A DNA stretch of 5,416 nucleotides, from contig DYTL01000058.1 in assembly GCA_020726005.1 (NCBI GenBank), forward strand, positions 1-5,416. Reading direction: 5' to 3'. This DNA comes from Microcaldota archaeon (GTDB taxonomy: Archaea > Micrarchaeota > Micrarchaeia > Anstonellales > Bilamarchaeaceae). Every line of letters starts with the position of its first letter. Position 1 is the stretch's first letter. Shown piece by piece: positions 1 through 5,320 of this stretch. A program made the translations under genes and the position numbers. The notes beneath the pieces were generated by a model. It was not told the DNA's origin. It saw nothing but the letters and a program-made list of their open reading frames with translations, and searched no databases.

Positions 1-1
1 A

Positions 2-55
2 ATTACTGAAAATAGAAATGTTTTTATTAGATCACCAGGTATTATACATATATGA
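2..55 (+). CDS. possible C-terminal end of an upstream gene (truncated by the window edge)
   Basis: One plus-strand frame is open from base 2 to a TGA at 53-55 and would encode the last 17 residues of a protein (ending SPGIIHI). Its stop would overlap the ATG of the padR gene as ATGA. The same 4-bp overlap occurs at two later junctions on this strand (1685-1688 and 3022-3025). That junction style is the main support, because 17 codons are too few to identify a family or to exclude chance. If real, padR is not the first gene of its transcript. No function can be offered. Confidence 0.33.
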   Translation: MTENRNVFIRSPGIIHI

Positions 56-351
56 AATACTGCGATATGAAAGGCTATTTATCCTATTTGATATTATGGA
101 TTCTTAGAAATAAAAAAGGTTTGAATGGAACGGAAATTGCAGAAGAATTAGAAAAAAGAAAAGGAACAAAACCAAATCCTGGAACGATTTATCCCGCATT
201 AAAAGAACTAATGAAAAATGGATTAATAATTGCGGATAAAAACAAGGCTTATTCTTTAACTAAAAAAGGAGAAAGAGAATTAAATTCTGCATGTAATTTT
301 TTCTGCAAAACATTCTATGATATGAAAGAAATGTTTAATTGTTGTAGGTAA
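52..351 (+). CDS. PadR-family winged-helix transcriptional regulator, short and cysteine-rich
   Basis: This 99-residue protein is nearly all PadR DNA-binding domain. The first helix (MKGYLSYLILWILRNK, from residue 6) is followed by the HTH with helix 2 around GTEIAEEL. The recognition helix is PGTIYPALKELMKNGLI (residues 43-59) with the family signature GTIYPAL, and the wing ends at YSLTKKGE (67-74). Only one short helix follows, so it is a minimal PadR without the larger C-terminal dimer/ligand domain. PadR proteins normally repress nearby genes as dimers; the ligand here is unknown. Cysteines at 4, 81, 85, 97 and 98 are unusual for so small a protein and could serve redox or metal sensing (inference). 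I keep the ATG at 52 because of the ATGA junction and an AGGT about 11 bases upstream; the ATG at 67 is a real alternative, since homology begins there. It lies just before the HMG-CoA reductase gene on the same strand. Confidence 0.88.
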   Translation: MKYCDMKGYLSYLILWILRNKKGLNGTEIAEELEKRKGTKPNPGTIYPALKELMKNGLIIADKNKAYSLTKKGERELNSACNFFCKTFYDMKEMFNCCR

Positions 352-367
352 TATGTAGATGTTAGAT

Positions 368-372
368 GGGTG
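368..372 (+). promoter_or_regulatory. Shine-Dalgarno site GGGTG that favours the HMG-CoA reductase start at 378
   Basis: GGGTG lies five bases before the ATG at 378. The transferase gene at 3022 has the same arrangement (GGTG, five bases, ATG), and the two divergent genes use GTGAT followed by four bases and ATG. The in-frame ATG at 366 has only an AGGT some 16 bases upstream. The ATG at 417 has no purine-rich site at a useful distance. Confidence 0.55.
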
Positions 373-377
373 TTTAT

Positions 378-1688
378 ATGCAGCCTACTAAAAAAAATGG
401 AAAACTAATAATAAAAATGACTGAATTTTCAGGATTTTATAAATTATCTGTTGAAGAAAGAATAGCGCGCATAAAGGAATATGCACAACTCAGTGAAGCC
501 GAACTTATAGTTTTGAAAAATACAGGCGCGCTTAAATTGGATGTTGCAAATAGAATGGCTGAAAATGTAATAAGTGCAACTCATCTTCCGCTTGGATTAG
601 GAACGAATTTCAAAATAAACGGAAAGGAGTACGTTGTTCCCATGGCTGTTGAGGAATCAAGCGTGATTGCAGCTGCAAGTCATGGTGCAAAACTCTCTCT
701 TCCGCTTGGATTTGAAGCGCATGCAGATGAACCAATAATGATTGGGCAAGTACAAATTGTTGGACTCAAAAACGCTGGAGATGTTGCAGTGAAATTAGAA
801 TCTAAAAAAACGGAAATAGAAAAAATAGCTCGCGAACTTACAAAAAACATGGAAATGCGTGGAGGTGGATTTAGACGTTTTTATACCCGTGCGATTAAAA
901 CAGAACGCGGAGAAATGCTTATTGCTTATTTTGAAATTGATGTAAGAGATTCAATGGGCGCGAACACAATTAATACAATGCTCGAAGGAATTGCACCTTC
1001 GCTCAGAGAATATGCAGAAGAAGGACAAATAAGATTACGCATAGTCTCAAATTTTGCAGATAAACGAAAAGCGAGGGCAAGGGCAATTTGGAAAAAGGAA
1101 ACAATAGGCGAAGAAGCTATTGAAGGGATTTTAGATGCTTACACATTTGCAAAAACAGACATTTACCGTGCGACCACGCACAATAAAGGAATAATGAATG
1201 GAATAGATGCACTTGCAATTGCAACAGGTAATGATTGGCGCGCAATAGAAGCAGGTGCGCACGCGTATGCTTTGCGCAGTGGAAAATACCAACCGCTTAC
1301 GCATTACGAAAAAAATAAAGAAGGAAACTTAGTCGGAATGATTGAATTACCTATAGCACTCGGTATTGTCGGTGGAAGTATAAACTCAAATTCAATTGCA
1401 AAAATCGCATTAAAAATATTAAATGTAAAAAATGCAACAGAGCTTGCGATGGTTGCTGTATGTATAGGTCTTGCAAATAATTTCGCGGCGCTTAAAGCGC
1501 TTAGTACCGAAGGAATACAAAAAGGGCATATGAAACTTCATGCACGAAATCTTGCTGTAATCGTAGGTGCAAGTACGGATAAGGAAATAGATGAAATAGC
1601 TCTTGCATTAGAAAGGAGAGGAACATATACTGCGGACTGCGCAAGAGACATACTAAAGGAAATTAGATTAGATAGGTTTTTCTTATGA
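378..1688 (+). CDS. hmgA: hydroxymethylglutaryl-CoA reductase, class II
   Basis: The enzyme reduces HMG-CoA to mevalonate (or, in some bacteria, runs in reverse), the committed step to archaeal isoprenoid lipids and polyprenols. It is soluble and cytoplasmic, about 436 residues, normal for class II. The hallmarks appear in order: MAENVI and LPLGLGTNF near residues 60-78, VEESSVIAAAS (91-101), DSMGANTINTM (191-201), HNKGIMNGIDALAIATGND (268-286), and EGIQKGHMKLHARN (378-391). By alignment with the Pseudomonas mevalonii enzyme the catalytic residues are E93, K270, D286 and H384; the Lys-to-Asp (16) and Lys-to-His (114) spacings are identical. The position of the NADH-selecting Asp146 is threonine (T155) here, so the cofactor may differ. 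Start: 378 is chosen on its SD site; 366 and 417 are possible, and family homology starts only after 417. The stop overlaps the next start as ATGA, so translation is probably coupled. Class II in archaea is usually explained by transfer from bacteria. Confidence 0.97.
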   Translation: MQPTKKNGKLIIKMTEFSGFYKLSVEERIARIKEYAQLSEAELIVLKNTGALKLDVANRMAENVISATHLPLGLGTNFKINGKEYVVPMAVEESSVIAAASHGAKLSLPLGFEAHADEPIMIGQVQIVGLKNAGDVAVKLESKKTEIEKIARELTKNMEMRGGGFRRFYTRAIKTERGEMLIAYFEIDVRDSMGANTINTMLEGIAPSLREYAEEGQIRLRIVSNFADKRKARARAIWKKETIGEEAIEGILDAYTFAKTDIYRATTHNKGIMNGIDALAIATGNDWRAIEAGAHAYALRSGKYQPLTHYEKNKEGNLVGMIELPIALGIVGGSINSNSIAKIALKILNVKNATELAMVAVCIGLANNFAALKALSTEGIQKGHMKLHARNLAVIVGASTDKEIDEIALALERRGTYTADCARDILKEIRLDRFFL

Positions 1689-3025
1689 TTTTAAACAATA
1701 TTTCTAATAATCAAAAGGAAAACAAATTCAAATACAATAAAAATAGATTATTAATTTATGCATTAATACTTGCATTATTTTCCATCTCTATGATTTTCGT
1801 GTTCCGCGTAGAAACAGTTGCAGATATGGATTATAATATTCTACTTAAAACAGGAATAAATTTAGAAATGCTTAAAATGGCAAACGTTGGGCTTTTTATT
1901 TTACTTCCGCTGATTATTTATTTTAGCGCAATTCATATCTTAAAAGCAAACGAATTTCATGCGTTTGTTGCATCGCTTATTTTTACAATTACAGGATTAA
2001 ACATTGAATCGATATTCTCAATTTCTCCGTTGCTTGCATTTGTATTTGGAAAAGAATACGAGTTTTCGTTTGCGTTTAAAGCAATAGGGGCACTTCTTCC
2101 ATTAGGAGTAATAGCAATTTTAGAATACAAAAAAGAAGTAATTTCAACAATATTAGCAATCTTAGGAATAATATTAATTCCCTTTGCACCAGGAATCTCT
2201 GCCATTCTTCTTGGTTTGGCTGCTGCAAAAGGCGCGAATATTTTAGAAACCGCATCTTATAATAGTCGCGCGCTTGTAGTTGCAGTTTTTATTTTTATAT
2301 TTCAGTGCACATTTACTGAAGATATCACGACCTCATTTGCAAGCGCTCTTTTTATTAGCATAATATCCTATTTCGTAATATCAATACATAACATAACTGT
2401 TAATGATATTTCTGCATTTTTCATTCTTCTTATAAGTTTTACTATGATAATCGCACTTTATTCACTAATTAATGCACAAACTAACACACTTTCAGCAAAT
2501 GAAATTGATGCGTTTAACGCAGCAAAAATCCACGAAGGTTCGTTTGGTGTTTTTGATTATCCAAATGCATTCAAATACTATTCTGGCAAAAATGCATCTG
2601 TTTTAAATACAAGTACGCTTCTGAAAAAAAATGGACATCTTCCGGATTATATTATTTATTCTCTAAGAAGTTTGGATAACGCATATAAAAATAAACCAAT
2701 AATATTTACATATATAATGATAATTAAAGAAAAAAATGAACAGGAAATTGCAATATTCGCAAATGATTTTTATATAATTGGAATGCGCACAATTAGCAGT
2801 GAACTTGCAATAGAGGATGCACAACTCTTTGATAAAAGAACTGGAGAAATGACAATTATTCCGTTTACTAAAATAACAATGCTTTTCAAAACTTCGTTCA
2901 GCGATAAACAAAATAGACTTATAAATGTGCAGGAATTTGAGAGCAGTACGCTTTTCTCTGTATTTTTTAAAACCAAAACGCTGTTTGTACAAAATGGAAC
3001 CGTGATTGCAAAGGTGCAACAATGA
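1685..3025 (+). CDS. multi-pass membrane protein with extracytoplasmic domain; possible miniaturised STT3/AglB-like oligosaccharyltransferase
   Basis: A 446-residue protein with a basic N-terminus, about nine membrane spans (near 21-41, 66-86, 91-110, 130-147, 152-168, 169-182, 195-208, 216-235, 240-263) and a soluble tail of about 180 residues predicted outside the cell. No family is obvious at first sight. Read against STT3/AglB it has a DxD-like DMD (47-49) in the first outer loop, GKEYEF (122-127) where STT3 has its second acidic motif, TFTEDITTSFAS (209-220) resembling the SVSE loop, and VFDYP (289-293) after the last span in place of WWDYG, followed by DYIIYS (321-326) like the DYVLV strand. 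Known STT3/AglB proteins have about 13 spans and usually 600 or more residues, so this one would be strongly reduced. No convincing DK/MI motif is seen. The tail holds sequons at N303, N308 and N437. AGGT (1674-1677) serves the ATG. The gene overlaps both neighbours by 4 bp, which ties it to polyprenol and sugar-lipid synthesis. Another GT-C enzyme or an unrelated membrane protein remains possible. Confidence 0.5.
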   Translation: MILNNISNNQKENKFKYNKNRLLIYALILALFSISMIFVFRVETVADMDYNILLKTGINLEMLKMANVGLFILLPLIIYFSAIHILKANEFHAFVASLIFTITGLNIESIFSISPLLAFVFGKEYEFSFAFKAIGALLPLGVIAILEYKKEVISTILAILGIILIPFAPGISAILLGLAAAKGANILETASYNSRALVVAVFIFIFQCTFTEDITTSFASALFISIISYFVISIHNITVNDISAFFILLISFTMIIALYSLINAQTNTLSANEIDAFNAAKIHEGSFGVFDYPNAFKYYSGKNASVLNTSTLLKKNGHLPDYIIYSLRSLDNAYKNKPIIFTYIMIIKEKNEQEIAIFANDFYIIGMRTISSELAIEDAQLFDKRTGEMTIIPFTKITMLFKTSFSDKQNRLINVQEFESSTLFSVFFKTKTLFVQNGTVIAKVQQ

Positions 3026-3990
3026 TTTATTATTTTGGTTTGATTTTAGCATATGCATTTTTTTTTTCTTATTTAACAGTAAAACTCATCATTCCGCGTT
3101 TAATAAAAGTTGGCATAACTGGACAAGATTTGAGCAAACCGAACAAACCAAAAATTGCTGAAATGGGTGGAATAGGAATTGTAATTGGGTTTTCTATTGG
3201 TGTGCTTCTTGCAATATTTTTCAATACTTTTTTGGATTTTAATTTCAATCTTATATTTGTGCTTTCAGCGCTAATTTCAATATTTATATTAGCGTTTATA
3301 GGGCTTGTTGACGATTTGTTAGATATTCCGCAAATAATAAAGGCGTTTCTTCCTCTTTTAGCGGCTATTCCTCTTATTGCGGTAAAGGCAGCCGGAAGTA
3401 CAATAATGTATGTTCCTTTAATTGGAGTAGCAGATTTTGGTGTATTTTATCTTTTTATTCTTATACCAATAGGGATAACGGTTTCTTCAAATCTTACAAA
3501 CATGTTTGCGGGATTTAATGGAATGGAAGCAGGACTGGGAATAGTTATTGTACTTACATTAGCAATTGTTGCTTTGCATACCAAAAGCGTTGAAGCATTC
3601 ATACTTTATATTTCTTTATTTGGTGCATTATTTGGCTTTTTAATTCATAACAAATATCCTTCAAAAATATTTCCTGGTGATATCGGTACGTTAATAATCG
3701 GAGCAACAATAGCAGTAGGTGCAATAATAGGAAATTTTGAAAGCATTGCTGCATTACTAATGTGTCTATATGTAATTGATTTTTTCATAAAATTAATAAA
3801 CAAATTCCCGAAAACCCCTGGCATTATCAGAAATGGAAAACTCTATGCTCCTGAAAACAGAATAAGAGGGTTAGTACATGTACCTATGATCATTCTAAAT
3901 GGGATAAATGAGCAAAAACTCGTATTTTTATTTATAATCGCACAAACAATAATATCAATTATTGTTCTATTTTTTTTCCTGAAAATCTAA
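3022..3990 (+). CDS. polyprenyl-phosphate N-acetylglucosamine-1-phosphate transferase-like membrane enzyme (GT4/DPAGT1-MraY superfamily)
   Basis: The 322-residue protein is hydrophobic throughout, with about ten spans. Enzymes of this family move a sugar 1-phosphate, usually GlcNAc-1-P from UDP-GlcNAc, onto a polyprenyl phosphate at the cytoplasmic face, which starts a lipid-linked glycan. Family landmarks in order: GQDLSKPNKPKIAEMGGIGI (34-53), the GLVDDLLDI aspartates D97/D98 and D101 with K107, SNLTNMFAGFNGMEAGLG (156-173, with N160 and N166) and PSKIFPGDIGTLIIG (213-227, with D220). The NxxNMFAGFNGMEAG wording is closer to eukaryotic and archaeal GPT (DPAGT1/AglH type) than to bacterial MraY or WecA. 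The exact sugar cannot be read. A perfect SD (GGTG, five bases) precedes the ATG, which overlaps the previous stop. The 3' end overlaps the convergent nucleotidyltransferase by 24 bp. A T10 run (3058-3067) encodes Phe13-Phe15. Confidence 0.92.
   Translation: MIYYFGLILAYAFFFSYLTVKLIIPRLIKVGITGQDLSKPNKPKIAEMGGIGIVIGFSIGVLLAIFFNTFLDFNFNLIFVLSALISIFILAFIGLVDDLLDIPQIIKAFLPLLAAIPLIAVKAAGSTIMYVPLIGVADFGVFYLFILIPIGITVSSNLTNMFAGFNGMEAGLGIVIVLTLAIVALHTKSVEAFILYISLFGALFGFLIHNKYPSKIFPGDIGTLIIGATIAVGAIIGNFESIAALLMCLYVIDFFIKLINKFPKTPGIIRNGKLYAPENRIRGLVHVPMIILNGINEQKLVFLFIIAQTIISIIVLFFFLKI
3945..3977 (+). terminator. inverted repeat followed by a T8 tract at the convergent gene junction
   Basis: A perfect 9-bp inverted repeat (3945-3953 with 3958-3966, loop ATCA) is followed by three bases and eight T (3970-3977). 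In plus orientation it looks like a stem-loop/oligo-T terminator, but it lies inside the last codons of the transferase, 11 bases before its stop. In minus orientation the stem begins at the base right after the nucleotidyltransferase stop codon. The stem has only two G-C pairs and archaea do not need hairpins to terminate, so the role is uncertain. The T8 tract is the more credible signal. Confidence 0.4.
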
Positions 3991-4686
3991 GCCTTTAAGC
4001 AAAGTAGTTATTTTGATAAATTCGTTCAATCTTTCGTAATCGCTTACTCGGCCTATATCCACCCAATATTCCTCAAATACATAAGAATTAATTTTCTTTT
4101 TTGTGTTAAGAAGTCGCGGAAAAACCTGTTTTGCGAAATCCTCCTTTTCTTTTATATACTTAAATATTTCTGGTTCAAACACATAAATTCCAGTATTTAT
4201 GAAAAAATCATATTTTGGTTTCTCAGTAAATTCGGTTATGAAACTGTTATGCAGTTTAACAGTTCCGTATTCAAGCTGCATTTCCTGCTTTGTTAGTGCT
4301 ATTGTCGCAATCGCACCGGATTTTTTGTGTGCATCGACTATCCTTCTAAAACGTATATCCGTAAGATGATCTCCCATAACAACAAGGAAACTTTCTTTTA
4401 TTTTATTTTTATAATCTAAAATCGAACCAGCAGTATTCTTAGGTTCATCCTCTATTGAGTATTCTATTTTTACTCCAAACTTTCTTCCATTTCCAAAATA
4501 GTCCGCTATCTTTTCTTTTTTGTAGCCAACTGTAAATATAAGATCTCTAAATCCATTGAGTTTAAGATTCTCTACTGCATATTGAAGAATGGGCTTTCTT
4601 CCCAAATTTAACATTGGCTTTGGTATTGAATATGTATATGGACGCAACCGTGTTCCCTGGCCACCACAAAGTACAAATACTTTCAT
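3967..4686 (-). CDS. sugar nucleotidyltransferase (NDP-sugar pyrophosphorylase family)
   Basis: It joins a sugar 1-phosphate to an NTP, giving an NDP-sugar and pyrophosphate, in the cytoplasm. From the ATG at 4686 the protein has 239 residues. The nucleotide-binding loop is LCGGQGTRLRPYT (6-18), followed by the KPML lysine (K23), EPKNTAGSI (81-89), the metal-binding GD (105-106), TEKP (154-157), NTGIYVF (164-170) and WVDIGRVSDY (208-217, with D210). It lacks the left-handed beta-helix tail of GlmU-type or long GDP-mannose pyrophosphorylases, so it is a catalytic-domain-only form. The WVDIG ending resembles mannose-1-phosphate guanylyltransferase and HddC-like enzymes, but the sugar and base cannot be decided. 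A GTG at 4695 would add three residues, but that GTG is part of the SD site and the family starts at MK-hydrophobic-CGG, so ATG 4686 is preferred. It is transcribed towards the transferase gene and away from Hsp20. Confidence 0.93.
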   Translation of the reverse strand: MKVFVLCGGQGTRLRPYTYSIPKPMLNLGRKPILQYAVENLKLNGFRDLIFTVGYKKEKIADYFGNGRKFGVKIEYSIEDEPKNTAGSILDYKNKIKESFLVVMGDHLTDIRFRRIVDAHKKSGAIATIALTKQEMQLEYGTVKLHNSFITEFTEKPKYDFFINTGIYVFEPEIFKYIKEKEDFAKQVFPRLLNTKKKINSYVFEEYWVDIGRVSDYERLNEFIKITTLLKGLDFQEKK

Positions 4687-4690
4687 AGAT

Positions 4691-4695
4691 ATCAC
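4691..4695 (-). promoter_or_regulatory. Shine-Dalgarno site GTGAT of the nucleotidyltransferase gene
   Basis: On the minus strand GTGAT is followed by four bases and the ATG at 4686. The identical arrangement stands before the Hsp20 gene on the other strand. The site explains why the in-frame GTG at 4695 should not be used as the start. Confidence 0.65.
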
Positions 4696-4720
4696 TAATT
4701 TTAGGATATATATAAGAAAT

Positions 4721-4729
4721 TATTTATAT
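4721..4729 (-). promoter_or_regulatory. candidate TATA box for the nucleotidyltransferase gene
   Basis: On the minus strand this reads ATATAAATA, a good archaeal TATA box. A start of transcription about 25 bases downstream would fall near 4699, leaving a leader of about 13 bases that just includes the GTGAT site. A second AT-rich box, TTATATATA (4715-4707), would instead place the start at or near the ATG itself. Confidence 0.45.
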
Positions 4730-4743
4730 TCTTCCATTAAGTA

Positions 4744-4751
4744 TTTATATA
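4744..4751 (+). promoter_or_regulatory. candidate TATA box for the Hsp20 gene
   Basis: TTTATATA at 4744-4751 matches the archaeal TATA consensus. A start about 25 bases downstream, near 4773, would give an almost leaderless mRNA that starts around the GTGAT site. A related box, TTTATATT at 4723-4730, lies exactly 21 bp upstream and would give a leader of about 29 bases. No CTAAC-N5-GTTAG-like Phr heat-shock operator is visible. Confidence 0.55.
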
Positions 4752-4771
4752 AAAACCAATATTATAACATT

Positions 4772-4776
4772 GTGAT
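4772..4776 (+). promoter_or_regulatory. Shine-Dalgarno site GTGAT that sets the Hsp20 start
   Basis: GTGAT, four bases, then ATG at 4781. The reading frame stays open upstream to 4589, but that stretch is antisense to the nucleotidyltransferase and crosses the promoter region. This site and the MIRKKRF-type N-terminus fix the start at 4781. Confidence 0.6.
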
Positions 4777-4780
4777 TTCG

Positions 4781-5320
4781 ATGATCAGGAAAAAACGCTT
4801 CGATGATGAATTTTTTGGATTTGATTCGGAATTTGAGCATATGCGCGAAAGTATGGAACAGATAATGGAGGAAATGATGAAGCGAATTCCAGAATCGAAT
4901 TTTGAAACATTTACAAAAGAAAGAACCAGAGGAGTTTACGGTTTCTCAATATATGTTGGTCCTAATGGAAAACCAATTGCAAGAGAATTTAACAATATAA
5001 AATCACACGCACAAAAAGAGATAAAATTTCCAATAAGCGAAGAGCGCGAACCCCTTGTGGACATAATTGAATCCGAACATACTATTACTGTAATTGTTGA
5101 ATTACCAGGTGTTGAGAAAAAAGAAATTTCTATTGAAGGTAATGAACGAAAACTTATAATAAAAATCAACACTGAAAAAAAGAAATATTTTAAGGAAATT
5201 ATTCTTCCTTTAAATATGGATTTCAAAAAAGCAAATGCAACTTATAATAATGGGGTATTAGAAGTAGTTGCTCCTAAAGGGACCACTAGAAAAGGAGATG
5301 GAAAGGTTATTATAACTTAG
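4781..5320 (+). CDS. hsp20: small heat-shock protein, Hsp20/alpha-crystallin family (long archaeal type)
   Basis: An ATP-independent holdase chaperone that forms oligomers and binds unfolding proteins in the cytoplasm. It has 179 residues. The N-terminal arm (1-40) is acidic and methionine-rich with a helical EFEHMRESMEQIMEEMMKR stretch. The middle segment YGFSIYVGPNGKPIAREFNN (53-72) is typical of the longer archaeal Hsp20 class. The alpha-crystallin domain runs from about REPLVDIIE (89-97) through VELPGVEKKEI (106-116) to YNNGVLEVVAPK (155-166), with the GVLEV form of the family motif. The C-terminal VII (176-178) may act as the I-x-I tail that docks on a neighbouring subunit. It has its own promoter, divergent from the nucleotidyltransferase. 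Its stop codon overlaps that of the convergent CutA gene. Nothing appears truncated. Confidence 0.95.
   Translation: MIRKKRFDDEFFGFDSEFEHMRESMEQIMEEMMKRIPESNFETFTKERTRGVYGFSIYVGPNGKPIAREFNNIKSHAQKEIKFPISEEREPLVDIIESEHTITVIVELPGVEKKEISIEGNERKLIIKINTEKKKYFKEIILPLNMDFKKANATYNNGVLEVVAPKGTTRKGDGKVIIT

Noticed and set aside
1957..2205. Minus-strand open frame of 82 codons
   Set aside because: It lies wholly inside the membrane-protein gene, has no family resemblance and no SD site, and its open state follows from the AT-rich hydrophobic coding on the other strand.
2015..3025. DK/MI acceptor-recognition motif in the tail of the membrane protein (DNAYK near 331 and DAQLFDK near 378)
   Set aside because: Neither keeps the spacing of the STT3 motif, so I did not count it as support.
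2663..3058. Minus-strand open frame of 131 codons (and a 68-codon frame at 2770-2976)
   Set aside because: Both are antisense to the membrane-protein gene. The residue make-up is odd for a real protein (many C, H, N, Y, F and K), they conflict with each other, and the operon overlap at 3022 explains the region.
4757..4772. CAAT ... ATTG short inverted repeat near the Hsp20 start of transcription as a possible operator
   Set aside because: Only four base pairs with an eight-base gap in very AT-rich DNA, so it is expected by chance.
4589..4780. Upstream extension of Hsp20 by 64 codons
   Set aside because: It is antisense to the nucleotidyltransferase and crosses both TATA boxes. The protein family begins with the MIRKKRF-type arm, and a good SD precedes 4781.
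4936..5226. Minus-strand open frame of 96 codons
   Set aside because: It is antisense to the alpha-crystallin domain of Hsp20, which is a certain gene.
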